64,000 nucleotides of DNA, from positions 1-64,000 of the forward strand of contig JAIOIU010000162.1 in the NCBI GenBank assembly GCA_019912425.1. Direction: 5' to 3'. The position numbers and the translations under genes are program-made. Each line of letters starts with the position of its first letter. The stretch's first letter is position 1. Source of the stretch: Candidatus Methylomirabilis tolerans. Its GTDB lineage: Bacteria; Methylomirabilota; Methylomirabilia; Methylomirabilales; Methylomirabilaceae. The notes under the pieces are model-generated. The model had not been told where the DNA came from. It ran no database searches and was given only the letters and a program-made list of their open reading frames with translations. Shown piece by piece: positions 33,229 through 41,056 of the stretch.

Positions 33229-33306
33229 GCGCCCGTAGCTCAGCCCGGATAGAGCGTTTGCCTGCGGAGCAAAAGGCCGGCAGTTCAAATCTGCCCGGGC
33301 GCACCA
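33229..33306 (+). tRNA. tRNA-Arg, anticodon GCG
   Basis: A complete cloverleaf: acceptor GCGCCCG pairs fully with CGGGCGC, D stem GCTC/GAGC, anticodon stem TTTGC/GCAAA around the loop CTGCGGA (anticodon GCG), T stem GGCAG/CTGCC with loop TTCAAAT, discriminator A and an encoded CCA. Most bacteria read CGU/CGC with an ACG tRNA whose A34 is deaminated to inosine. Here G34 is encoded, so it should read CGC and CGU without modification by TadA. Confidence 0.93.
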
Positions 33307-33768
33307 ATAAAATCCCCCGCTGGTTATATTTTCTCTCGCCGTCCTACCGGGGCGCTGCGTTCCGACTCCTGTTTTGCCACCAAAAAGGCTTGACTGTCTC
33401 CCAGGTGTGGAGTATGGCTCGTAGTCGAGCTTTCCCCTTGAAACGGGAGAACGGCATGGGACATCCCACTGGACGGTGGCCATCCAACCCCGCTGGCATC
33501 AGCGTGCTGCCGGGTGGACACCTGCCGTCCTTACCCCGCCGATGGTACCTCCCGCGAAGCCCAAGCTCCTTGAAGAGGTGCGGAAGGCTTGGCTTCATCG
33601 GCATAAACACAGGCGCAGGAGAGTGCGGCAAGCAGCAACACAGGCGGTCTAAGCATGCTGAAGTCCTACGGAAGGTGTTTTGATAAGCTGAAACGTAACA
33701 TATGGGCATCATTGTTTTCCTGTCTTGCCCATTGCTTTATAATCGTTCCAAGTCACGGAAAATAATTC
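33307..33768 (+). other. Non-coding stretch behind tRNA-Arg, probably decayed accessory DNA
   Basis: 460 bases with no convincing intact gene. An open frame of about 170 codons crosses the tRNA and is rejected. A short integrase-like fragment is annotated separately at 33542-33652. No direct repeat of the tRNA 3' end was found within the next 3 kb, so classic tRNA-targeted integration is not shown. Confidence 0.4.
33542..33652 (+). pseudogene. Possible N-terminal remnant of a tyrosine integrase (IntI-like)
   Basis: A 36-residue frame reading PPAKPKLLEEVRKAWLHRHK and ending at a TAA. The P(K/R)LL(D/E)xVRxxxxxxHxSxRTE pattern opens many integron and phage-type tyrosine integrases. Only the first part agrees, the RTE box is missing and no catalytic region follows. 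Its position between a tRNA gene and foreign-looking genes makes the idea plausible, but the match is short. Confidence 0.25.
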
Positions 33769-34776
33769 ATGCGCATCGGCCCTCACCAGCTCAAAAACAA
33801 TCTGATTGTCGCCCCCATGGCTGGCGTGACGGATCGGCCTTTCCGCATGTTGTGCAGGAGTATGGGCGCAGGCATGGCGGTTAGCGAAATGGTGGCCTCC
33901 AACTCGCTGCTGTATGGTTCGGAGAAAACCAAAAGGCGCGCTAATCACGAGGGCGAAACCGATCCGATCTCGGTGCAACTCCTCGGCGCCGATCCGAAAA
34001 TGCTGGCACAGGCCGCCCGTTACAACGTGGATGCGGGCGCGCAAATCATAGACATCAATATGGGCTGCCCGGCGAAAAAAATCTGCAATGTGATGGCCGG
34101 TTCCGCGCTGTTGCAGAATGAGACGCTGGTGGCGCAAATACTTGAAACGGTGGTGGCGGCGGTGAGCGTACCGGTCACCTTGAAAATCCGCACCGGATGG
34201 GATACGCAAAACCGCAATGCGGCGCGTATCGCGCAGATCGCCGAAATCAGCGGTATCCAGGCGCTTGCCATTCATGGCCGCACGCGCGCCTGCGCCTACA
34301 CCGGCGAGGCGGAATATGACACCATCGCGGCAGTGAAAGCCAGTGTGAAGATTCCCATCATCGCCAACGGCGACATCACCACCCCGGAAAAAGCCCACTA
34401 TGCGTTGGAGTACACCGGTGCGGATGCCGTGATGATAGGCCGCGCCGCGCAGGGCCGTCCGTGGCTGTTCCGCGAGATCGCACATTTTCTCGATACCGGT
34501 CTACACCTGCCCGCGCCACAAGTGGATGAAATCCAGCGCGTGCTACTCTATCATCTGCACGGCCTGTACGATTTGTATGGCGAACATACCGGATTGCGTA
34601 TGGCGCGCAAACATATCTCCTGGTATACCAAAGGGCTGGCCGGTTCGGCGCAGTTCCGCCGCTGCATGAATCAACTGGAAAGCATTGCGGAACAATTGAT
34701 AGCAGTAAATGATTTTTTCGATAGTCAGTTACAGCGAGGGGAACGCCTCCACTATGCCGAGGAACAGGCCGCATAA
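33769..34776 (+). CDS. dusB: tRNA-dihydrouridine synthase B
   Basis: 335 residues of the TIM-barrel Dus family: VAPMAGVTDRPFRMLCR at the start, the catalytic Cys in INMGCPAKKICN, and NGDITTPEKA and MIGRAAQGRPWLF for FMN binding. It reduces specific uridines in tRNA with NADPH. The protein text (VAPMAGVTDRP, AGSALLQNE) and its codon choice (frequent GCG, CGC, AAA, AAC) look beta- or gamma-proteobacterial and unlike the neighbours. Acquisition by transfer is likely. No strong ribosome site precedes the ATG. Confidence 0.95.
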   Translation: MRIGPHQLKNNLIVAPMAGVTDRPFRMLCRSMGAGMAVSEMVASNSLLYGSEKTKRRANHEGETDPISVQLLGADPKMLAQAARYNVDAGAQIIDINMGCPAKKICNVMAGSALLQNETLVAQILETVVAAVSVPVTLKIRTGWDTQNRNAARIAQIAEISGIQALAIHGRTRACAYTGEAEYDTIAAVKASVKIPIIANGDITTPEKAHYALEYTGADAVMIGRAAQGRPWLFREIAHFLDTGLHLPAPQVDEIQRVLLYHLHGLYDLYGEHTGLRMARKHISWYTKGLAGSAQFRRCMNQLESIAEQLIAVNDFFDSQLQRGERLHYAEEQAA

Positions 34777-34796
34777 AATGGTTCTTCCGAAATTAG

Positions 34797-35085
34797 CGTG
34801 GGGAGAGATCGAGCCCTCCACAGTGAAAGTAGATGGCCGTTTTGAAGTGATCCTTGTCCGGAAGCCATAGGCCATCTGCTTGATCGTCTGGATTTTGGAG
34901 TTGAGCCCCTCGCTCACTGAGGCTGATCGGGTGTTGCTTGAGGGTGTTGGCGATGAACACGAGCCGTTTCTTGAACCGGACCGTCCCGGTGGGCGCAGCT
35001 TACGCAGGGCGTTGAGGCTGTAGAAACCCCCTCGCGAAGCGTACTCACGATAGGACGCGATATGAGTAACGATCGTCAGAAATCT
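34797..35085 (-). pseudogene. ISL3-type transposase remnant with frameshifts
   Basis: Read on the minus strand, three successive frames spell pieces of an ISL3-family (DDE_Tnp_ISL3) transposase end: FKKRLVFIANTLKQHPI, then SEGLNSKIQTIKQMAYGFR, then KDHFKTAIYFHCGGLDLSPR. Each change of frame marks a small indel; the second is a missing base in what would be GGGACAAGGATCAC. No terminal repeats could be fixed. It is inactive, a scar of an insertion sequence. Confidence 0.65.
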
Positions 35086-35094
35086 GACGTCTTT

Positions 35095-35235
35095 GCCCAA
35101 CGTCGGTACGATCGTGGCCTTTCGCGGCTCAGAGAGGGCTGCAGGCTCGGAACCATTAGGCCGCAAGAAAACTCGTGGCCTGTTCGAGGTCTCGCAACTC
35201 GCGTTTTTCTGGGTTTTTCTACAGCCTCGTTAGGC
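35095..35235. repeat. attC-like segment (GCCCAAC ... GTTAGGC), tentative
   Basis: A GCCCAAC at 35095-35101 and a GTTAGGC at 35229-35235 fit the R'' (RYYYAAC) and R' (GTTRRRY) cores of an integron attC site, 141 bp apart. The next gene starts 13 bases after the GTTAGGC, as gene cassettes do. The intervening sequence shows only partial symmetry. The stretch 35211-35228 (GGGTTTTTCTACAGCCTC) also has an inverted near-copy at 35014-35028. Low confidence. Confidence 0.25.
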
Positions 35236-35248
35236 GTGAAAGAGGGGT

Positions 35249-35599
35249 ATGTGGCAATACGCAGTGAAGGTGTTGGTCACGGCAGCAGTGGTCGTCGCAG
35301 TTGCTGAGCTTGGGAAGCGCAGTTCGTTCTGGGGCGCGCTGCTCGCGTCGCTGCCCCTCACGTCTCTTCTCGCCTTTATCTGGCTCTATATTGGCACGGG
35401 CAGCACGGAGTCCGTCGCAATGCTGTCGCAGAGCATATTTTGGCTGGTACTGGCTTCGCTTCCACTGTTCCTGATCCTGCCGTTTCTCCTTCGCTCCGGT
35501 ATCGCGTTTTGGCCTGGTTTCGGCGTTGCCTGTGCGCTGACCGTCGGCGCATACGTCGGGCTTATGTGGGTCTTGGAACGTTTTGGTGTGACCCTGTAG
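35249..35599 (+). CDS. DUF3147 family membrane protein
   Basis: 116 residues with four predicted membrane helices (starting YAVKVLVTAAVVVAVAEL, WGALLASLPLTSLLAFIWLY, IFWLVLASLPLFLILPFLL, GFGVACALTVGAYVGL). It matches the pattern of DUF3147, a small inner-membrane family of unknown function. AAAGAGGGG precedes the ATG. It is a lone gene on the accessory patch and may be a mobile cassette. Confidence 0.8.
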   Translation: MWQYAVKVLVTAAVVVAVAELGKRSSFWGALLASLPLTSLLAFIWLYIGTGSTESVAMLSQSIFWLVLASLPLFLILPFLLRSGIAFWPGFGVACALTVGAYVGLMWVLERFGVTL

Positions 35600-35605
35600 G
35601 TTCAC

Positions 35606-35727
35606 ACCCAACCAGTGTCTAGCGGGGGCTGCCGCTTTGCGTGGGCCAGAAAGCGACCGCAGCGGACGGTCGTCCACACATGCACGCTCGTGCGTCCGCC
35701 TGCCGTTGATCCGCAACGCCGTTGGGC
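35606..35727. repeat. attC-like segment (ACCCAAC ... GTTGGGC), tentative
   Basis: ACCCAAC (35606-35612) and GTTGGGC (35721-35727) are complementary core-like ends 122 bp apart. Inside, GCAGCGGACG and CGTCCGCCTGC pair with a single bulged base, a feature attC sites show. It begins seven bases after the DUF3147 stop and ends 40 bases before the DUF488 gene. Suggestive, not proven. Confidence 0.3.
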
Positions 35728-35766
35728 GGCCGTAGCGGTCCGATAAGACTGAGGGGGACAAATCGA

Positions 35767-36153
35767 ATGGCGATCAGGGTTGTTCGGCTCGGCACTCCAC
35801 GAACTTGTGGCGAGGGTCTGCGCCTCGGCACTGTTCGCCGTCCACCACGGGGGGTGCCCAAGGCTGAGTACGGCTCACGAGACTTCTACGACATCTGGTT
35901 GCCGGAACTGGCGCCTTCTGAGGGACTCGTCAAGATGGCTCTTGGCGCTAGGGATGCGCGAGCGTGGCAGACCTTCGTCACACGCTACCGAGCCGAGATG
36001 AAGCGCCCTCCTGCAGCAAGACTACTCAGTCTATTGGCGGCCCTCTCGCACACCACAGCCTTCTCAGTGGGATGCTACTGCCAGGATGAGAACAGGTGTC
36101 ACCGCTCAGTTCTCAAGGCACTGCTTCTTGAACACGGAGCGTGTTGTGAGTAG
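35767..36153 (+). CDS. DUF488 family protein
   Basis: 128 residues. VRLGTPR near the start, YGSRDFYDIWLPELAPS, WQTFVTRYRAEM and a closing SVGCYCQDENRCHRSVLKALL are the DUF488 landmarks; the final CxCxxxxxCHR is the conserved cysteine-histidine site. Function is unknown, and nucleotide- or redox-related roles have been guessed for the family. GAGGGGG precedes ATG 35767. It is the last gene of the accessory patch. Confidence 0.85.
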   Translation: MAIRVVRLGTPRTCGEGLRLGTVRRPPRGVPKAEYGSRDFYDIWLPELAPSEGLVKMALGARDARAWQTFVTRYRAEMKRPPAARLLSLLAALSHTTAFSVGCYCQDENRCHRSVLKALLLEHGACCE

Positions 36154-36235
36154 TGCGAAGCGGGCATGCTCGAAGAAAATATACCCGGGGGTGCCTAGTG
36201 ATCGTCATGCTGCCTAGCGTGTGTGCGGTCAAAGG

Positions 36236-37108
36236 TCAGATCAGGCGGTGTCGGAGGGAGGCGCTGAGAGCATCGACGACCGCAACGATCAGATAGATCG
36301 CAATGATGAGGGTGAGCAACCGGTGTTCCAGGAATAGGCTGATCGCGATTTGGATCTGCTGGCCGAGACCGCCGGCTCCGACGTAGCCCAGGATGATCGC
36401 CTCTCGAATGTTCACCTCCCACCGGTATAACGTGTAGGCGACACACTCCGGCAGGACCTGGGGAAGGATGCCATAACACAGGATCTGCAACCGACTGGCG
36501 CCGGTCGCCTGCAGCGCTTCGATCGGTTGGATCGCGACGTTCTCCATCACCTCCCCAAACAGCCTGCCCAAGACTCCGCCTGTGTGTATCCCCAGAGCGA
36601 GCATCCCCGGGAACGGGCCGAGGCCGACCGCAAAGACCAGGATCAGCGCCCAGACCAGATGAGGGACGGTTCGGAGGAGGTTAAGGACGGCCTTGGCGCC
36701 GAGATACAGGGCGGTGCGGAGTACTCGAACCCACGGGCGGCTTCGTTCCATTTCAAACATCAGCCCGGTGAACATCAGGGTGCGGCTGGAGAGGAAGACG
36801 AGGGAAAAGGCGATCAGTACAGCCAGGATCGTCCCGAGAAACGACATGGCAAAGGTCTCGAGGATCCAGTAGCCGGTCTTGAGTAGGAAGTCGTTGGAGA
36901 GATCAGGCGGAAAAAGCTTCTTGACGTAGGTCAGGATCTGGGCCGCGCTCTCCCCGCCGAGCAGTCCGTGTAGCGAGAACTCCGTTCCCACATAGCTCCA
37001 GGCCATCAACGCAAGGAAGCCCACCAGGATCATCAGGTTGGAGGGAGAGAGGACACCCCGCCCTTGCGCTGAAGCGAGTCTCGTCGTCTGCGCAGAGGGC
37101 TTGGTCAT
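36236..37108 (-). CDS. phnE: ABC transporter permease, PhnE family (second permease)
   Basis: 290 residues with about six membrane helices and the permease EAA loop (EALQATGASRLQILCYGILPQ) that docks the ATPase. Starting MTKPSAQ, its first base pair overlaps the stop of the first permease (ATGA), so the two are co-translated. Together they form a heterodimeric channel for PhnC and PhnD. It is the last gene of the leftward operon. Confidence 0.9.
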   Translation of the reverse strand: MTKPSAQTTRLASAQGRGVLSPSNLMILVGFLALMAWSYVGTEFSLHGLLGGESAAQILTYVKKLFPPDLSNDFLLKTGYWILETFAMSFLGTILAVLIAFSLVFLSSRTLMFTGLMFEMERSRPWVRVLRTALYLGAKAVLNLLRTVPHLVWALILVFAVGLGPFPGMLALGIHTGGVLGRLFGEVMENVAIQPIEALQATGASRLQILCYGILPQVLPECVAYTLYRWEVNIREAIILGYVGAGGLGQQIQIAISLFLEHRLLTLIIAIYLIVAVVDALSASLRHRLI

Positions 37109-38061
37109 CAGAGACTCGACCGACCCAGGATGGCGCTTCTCACCCTGACGCTCAAGGCATCAACCCCGGCTACCATCACGAACAGGATTGCGACCAGGGT
37201 CGTGACCTGATTGAAATTAAACATTCGCATCGAGATCTCGATCTGCTGGCCGAGCCCGCCCGCGCCCACGAAACCTAGAATCGCCGATGCCCGAATCGCG
37301 CACTCCCAGCGATACAGTGTGTAGGAGGCGAGGTTTGGCAGGGCCTGCGGCATCAAACCGTACAGGAGGATGGTAGGCCGCGAGGCGCCAGTCGCTTGGA
37401 GCGCCTCTAACGGCCCCTGATCCACATGGTCCAGGATCTCCGAGTACACCTTACCCAACATCCCCGCGTAGGAGATCCCGATTGCCAGAACCCCGGGGAA
37501 CGGTCCCAATCCGACAGCTCGGACGAACATGAAGGCCCAGACGAATTCAGGGAGGGTGCGAAACAGGTTGAGGATCGCTCTCGCTAACAGATAGGATACC
37601 CGGCGAAGCCGGGCTTGAAAAGGAGAACCGATCCTGTCGTGTTCGTTCATGATCCCCCTGAACGTCAGCGAGCTGGTAGCTACAAGCCCCAAGGGCAGCC
37701 CTATGGCTACAGCCATCACGATTCCCATCAGGGAGATCTGAACGGTTTCCAGGATCGGGCCGCCCAGGAGACTGAGGAAGTTCCAGGACAGGTCGGGAGG
37801 AAACATGCCGGAGATAAACTTCCAGATGTTCCGGCGTCCTTCCGGATCGAAGAGCGCCAGAGGCTTCACCTGAGCAAGATGATAGCTTTCCAGGAATGTG
37901 AGGATGAATAGGACAACAAAGACAATCTGGAAGGTGGAAAAGCGCTTAGCTGGTAAGGTGAGGCTGGCAGGACCAGGCGGAACGGTGCTCTGCACGGTTG
38001 AGCGCCTCCTCTTCAATTGTCTCGGTTCGGCCTCCGGAATAGAGGGCTGTGAGATGTTCAT
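37108..38061 (-). CDS. phnE: ABC transporter permease, PhnE family (first permease)
   Basis: 317 residues with the same PhnE fold and EAA loop (EALQATGASRPTILLYGLMPQ). The N-terminal 43 residues are charged and outside the first helix (FQIVFVVLFILTFL). As called, the gene overlaps the end of phnC by 116 bases. A later start is possible, but no Met occurs until after the first helix. Confidence 0.88.
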   Translation of the reverse strand: MNISQPSIPEAEPRQLKRRRSTVQSTVPPGPASLTLPAKRFSTFQIVFVVLFILTFLESYHLAQVKPLALFDPEGRRNIWKFISGMFPPDLSWNFLSLLGGPILETVQISLMGIVMAVAIGLPLGLVATSSLTFRGIMNEHDRIGSPFQARLRRVSYLLARAILNLFRTLPEFVWAFMFVRAVGLGPFPGVLAIGISYAGMLGKVYSEILDHVDQGPLEALQATGASRPTILLYGLMPQALPNLASYTLYRWECAIRASAILGFVGAGGLGQQIEISMRMFNFNQVTTLVAILFVMVAGVDALSVRVRSAILGRSSL

Positions 38062-38764
38062 CGGTTACCTCTGCGGCCGGCAGGTCAAACGAGACCTTCC
38101 CATCCTTGAGCCCGATCACTCGTGGAAAGTGGGCCAGGGCCAGGTCAACGCTGTGAAGGTTCATCAACAGGGTCTTGAGGTAGGTTGTGCTGAGGTCGAG
38201 CAGCAGTTTTACGATACCGGCCGCCAGCGCCGGATCGACTGAAGAGACCGGCTCATCGGCCAGGATCACCTCCGGATTTTGCGCCAGCATTCTGGCGATC
38301 GCAACGCGCTGCTGCTGCCCACCGGACAATGACTCGGTCCGCTCGTACAGTTTGTCGGAGATACCGACCTGCGCGAGCGCCTCACAGGCAAGATTGAGTT
38401 CAGTCGGATGGATCAGGGAGCACATGGCCTGCCAGATAGACCAGGAGCCAAGCTTACCTGAAAGGACATTATGGACGACCGGCAGACGTGGGACCAGGTT
38501 ATGCTGCTGGTAGACCGTTCCAATTCTTCGTCGGACCTCTCGCAGCCGTCGCCCGTGGAGGTGGCTGACATCCTGCCCGTCGAATACCAGGGTGCCTGAG
38601 GTTGGGGGGATCGTCAGGTTCAACATCCGAAACAGTGTCGTCTTGCCGGCCCCACTTGGACCGATGAGCGCTACCTTTTCGCCTCGGCGCACCTTCAGGT
38701 TGAGAGCGTCCAGCGCGACGATTCGACCATCGAAGATCTTGGAGATGTGACTGAGCTGATACAT
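37946..38764 (-). CDS. phnC: ABC transporter ATP-binding protein, PhnC type
   Basis: 272 residues. Walker A is GPSGAGKT (35-42), the signature LSGGQQQR, Walker B VILADEPVSSVDP and the switch His in NLHSVDLAL. The C-terminal 35 residues (after YSGGRTETIEEE) overlap the permease gene and look unconstrained. The highest similarity in pattern is to phosphonate importers (PhnC). It powers uptake of the ligand carried by the PhnD-like protein encoded 14 bases upstream. Confidence 0.92.
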   Translation of the reverse strand: MYQLSHISKIFDGRIVALDALNLKVRRGEKVALIGPSGAGKTTLFRMLNLTIPPTSGTLVFDGQDVSHLHGRRLREVRRRIGTVYQQHNLVPRLPVVHNVLSGKLGSWSIWQAMCSLIHPTELNLACEALAQVGISDKLYERTESLSGGQQQRVAIARMLAQNPEVILADEPVSSVDPALAAGIVKLLLDLSTTYLKTLLMNLHSVDLALAHFPRVIGLKDGKVSFDLPAAEVTDEHLTALYSGGRTETIEEEALNRAEHRSAWSCQPHLTS

Positions 38765-38778
38765 CGGCGTCGGTTACG

Positions 38779-39654
38779 CTATTTCAGTAATCCGGCCGCG
38801 CCGGCCGCTTCTTCAACCGATTTGAACTGATCCGGCTTGACCCGGACATACCGCTTGGTCCGCTGGAGGTTCATAAGCGCTTTATCCGCCGGGTTACCGT
38901 AGTTCAGCTTCGTAAATGCGGCGGCAATCTTTTCGACGAGGGCGCTGTCCAGATCGCCTCGCACTGTCCAGACATAGTCGACATAGGGGGGTGTTGTCCA
39001 GAATGCCTGCACTTTATTGGGATCGATTTTCCTGGCCTGAACGAGCTTGTCCCAGACTGCCTCGTTCAGAGCTCCAGCGTCAACCTTTCCGCTCTCGACC
39101 CAGAGGGCGGTGGCATCGTGAGCCCCGCTGAAGCTGAATGTCGCGAAGTCTCGTTCCGGGTCAATCCCGTTTTGCAGAAGGAAATAGCGCGGCATGAGGT
39201 GGCCTGATGTCGAGCTGACACTCCCGAATGAGAAGCTCTTCCCCTTCAAGTCGGCCAGGGTCTTGATGCCGGTTTCCGGTCTGGTAATGAATTTGCTGTG
39301 GAAGCGAAGGTCCTCCTCCCGGCTGACCAGCGGAATTGCGTTGCCTGTCCGTTTTCGGGCCTGGACAAAGGTAAATCCACCGTACCAGACCATATCGAGT
39401 TTCTTGGCTGCCAGGGCTTCGACGGTTGCGGCGTAGTCCACCACGTTGAAATATCTGACGGGAATGCCCAGCTCTTTGCTCAGATACTCAGCGAAAGGTG
39501 TATAGATCCGCATCAACTCAGTAGGGTTCTCATCCGGGATAGCCGAAACTCGCAGCTCCTTCGGCATTTCGGACCAGGCATGGCTGAGCAATCCGAAGCT
39601 CGCCACAATAGCTACTACACTTGACAACCAGATAGAGGTCCGCCGATGGTGCAT
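38779..39654 (-). CDS. phnD: PhnD-like periplasmic oxyanion-binding protein
   Basis: 291 residues. A signal peptide (WLSSVVAIVASFGLLSHAWS) is followed by a PhnD fold: AIPDENPTELMRIYTPF, DMVWYGGFTFVQARKRTGN, SSTSGHLMPRYFLLQNG and FSFSGAHDATALWVESGKVD. The branch with the GNAIPLVSREED and SSTSGHLMPRYF motifs is often labelled a putative selenate or phosphonate binder. The operon has no C-P lyase or phosphite dehydrogenase gene, so the ligand could be phosphonate, phosphite or another oxyanion. CAGGAGGG precedes the ATG. Confidence 0.9.
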   Translation of the reverse strand: MHHRRTSIWLSSVVAIVASFGLLSHAWSEMPKELRVSAIPDENPTELMRIYTPFAEYLSKELGIPVRYFNVVDYAATVEALAAKKLDMVWYGGFTFVQARKRTGNAIPLVSREEDLRFHSKFITRPETGIKTLADLKGKSFSFGSVSSTSGHLMPRYFLLQNGIDPERDFATFSFSGAHDATALWVESGKVDAGALNEAVWDKLVQARKIDPNKVQAFWTTPPYVDYVWTVRGDLDSALVEKIAAAFTKLNYGNPADKALMNLQRTKRYVRVKPDQFKSVEEAAGAAGLLK

Positions 39655-40005
39655 AGAAACCCTCCTGAGAGGTAAATCGACTCTTTCCTACTTATTAAAC
39701 GAGGTGCAAATCCTGTCCTAGGCTATCGGCTTAGATCCAATAAGTCAAATTGGAAAATCCTATTGCCTCAACCCAGCTCATCGGTCCATCTTCTTTGGAG
39801 TAACGGCCCATGCGGTACTGCTGCATCGCGGCGCACGAAAATACCATTCTGAGGGGCCGGTCAGCCGAGTGGTGTCGGATTACGCTACGCTAACCCGACC
39901 TACGGCTGATACGCGCCTCTATTGAATCTGAAGCTGACGGCTGAGCGTTGACTGCTGTAAGCTATGCTCTAACGAAAAACAGGGGAGATGTGGGGGAAAG
40001 GGAAA
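39655..40005. other. Intergenic region with stacked dispersed repeats
   Basis: Upstream of phnD lies an AT-rich stretch (39655-39780) likely to hold its promoter. Behind it come three repeat blocks in order: the GCGGTACTGCTGCATCGCGG block (39812-39842), the GTCGGATTACG ... CCGACCTACGG palindrome (39868-39905) and heptamers GCTGACG, GCTGAGC, GTTGACT, GCTGTAA (39933-39964; copy E of the GCTGANN family). No gene is seen. Confidence 0.55.
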
Positions 40006-40052
40006 AAGGGCGGCCTCTCCGACGCGAGAGGGGGGTCGAATCGGAGAGGCCG
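40006..40052 (-). terminator. Terminator of the leftward glycine-zipper lipoprotein gene
   Basis: A 12-bp perfect stem (40011-40022 with 40041-40052, CGGCCTCTCCGA / TCGGAGAGGCCG) with a G-rich loop. On the minus strand it is followed by CCCTTTTTCCC. It sits 45 bases beyond the stop of the 40097-40336 gene. Confidence 0.65.
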
Positions 40053-40096
40053 AAAAAACCGAACGAACGGGGGGTGGCGGGGTTAGGACCTGATAT

Positions 40097-40336
40097 TCAT
40101 TTCAGCGATTTCTTGATATCCTCCCACAGGGCGCCTGTAGCCGTCCCGACCGCGCCGCCCACGATGGCACCTGTCGTTGGACTGCCGGCCATTGCGCCAA
40201 TCGCTGCGCCGCCGGCTGCGCCGATGGCGCCTCCGCTCAAGGTGCGTTGCTGGCGCGTCGACATTCCGGCGCACCCAGTGGTCAGTCCGAGTACAAGCAC
40301 CCCTAACGCGATCCATCTAGACATGGCTTTACTCAT
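40097..40336 (-). CDS. Glycine-zipper lipoprotein
   Basis: 79 residues. The lipobox LTTGC gives a lipoprotein signal peptide (WIALGVLVLGLTTGC). Two glycine-zipper helices (GGAIGAAGGAAIGAMAG and GAIVGGAVGTATGAL) follow. Such outer-membrane lipoproteins stabilise the envelope or insert as small oligomers. AAAGGGAGA precedes the ATG. It is probably expressed alone, with its own terminator. Confidence 0.85.
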   Translation of the reverse strand: MSKAMSRWIALGVLVLGLTTGCAGMSTRQQRTLSGGAIGAAGGAAIGAMAGSPTTGAIVGGAVGTATGALWEDIKKSLK

Positions 40337-40389
40337 CCAGCTTGTCTCCCTTTGTCGAGTTGTCGAGCCACTGAACCAACGCGTACCTT

Positions 40390-40770
40390 TTATTTCTCAA
40401 TTAAACACTTATTCAATAGCTCATTGAACCTCAGAGGCTTCGGCAGGACCCGGGTAATCCCAGCCTGTGCCACGACCTCAGGATCGAGCGCAGAGGAGTC
40501 GCCGGTGATGAGAATAATAGGGGTAATCGTATCGGACCTCCGGATACAGGCCGCCATCTCGAGGCCGGTCATGGCCGGCATGTGGTAGTCCGTCAGGATG
40601 AGATCGAAGTGGGACTCGGCTAAGGCGTGCAGCCCGGCGCGACCGTCCGTCGCGGTGTGCACATCGAAGCCCACACGCCCGAGATAGTCCGTCAACAGCT
40701 CCCGCAAGGCGGGATCGTCATCCACGACCAGGACCTTCTGTCGTGTATTCTGTAACTGTTGAATGTTCAC
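40390..40770 (-). CDS. Stand-alone response regulator (CheY-like receiver)
   Basis: 126 residues from GTG 40770, chosen because AAGGAGGGAGGAATA lies directly in front; the longer frame to 40929 crosses the promoter. All receiver residues are present: VVDDD near the N-terminus, the phospho-Asp in LILTDYHMP, Thr in ITGD and Lys in LPKPL. There is no output domain, so it acts through protein contacts or a phosphorelay. The sigma-54 promoter just upstream links it to the NtrC-type regulator 3 kb away. Confidence 0.9.
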   Translation of the reverse strand: MNIQQLQNTRQKVLVVDDDPALRELLTDYLGRVGFDVHTATDGRAGLHALAESHFDLILTDYHMPAMTGLEMAACIRRSDTITPIILITGDSSALDPEVVAQAGITRVLPKPLRFNELLNKCLIEK

Positions 40771-40803
40771 TATTCCTCCCTCCTTTCTTTGAGAAGAGGA
40801 GGG

Positions 40804-40818
40804 GCAAGTACCATGCCA
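40804..40818 (-). promoter_or_regulatory. Sigma-54 promoter of the receiver gene
   Basis: On the minus strand the sequence is TGGCATGGTACTTGC, with GG and GC separated by exactly ten bases and only one or two departures from TGGCACG-N4-TTGC. The expected start of transcription near 40793 leaves a leader of about 20 bases before the ribosome site and GTG 40770. Confidence 0.75.
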
Positions 40819-41056
40819 TGAGTTTTGGCGTAATCCTTGAAGCCATGAACTCCTGTGAAAATAGTGAGTTACGCCTTGAAGTACAATATTCGCTGATCGT
40901 AACCGTTTCTTGTAGGAGGTCCGAACCATCGGGTTGGCTTGTAAATTTTTCTCGAATGATTAGGCAGAAACAACTTGAATCAACTGAATTCTAAAGGATC
41001 GCATGGCGAAAATGGATCCTGATGAGGTCACTAGGAGGGAGGGTAGTTTTTACTCG

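Noticed and set aside
33174-33683. A 169-codon frame crossing tRNA-Arg
   Set aside because: It reads through a perfect tRNA and its promoter, and it has no recognisable domain.
33229-36200. A tRNA-flanked integrative element with att sites
   Set aside because: No copy of the tRNA 3' end was found downstream up to the phn operon.
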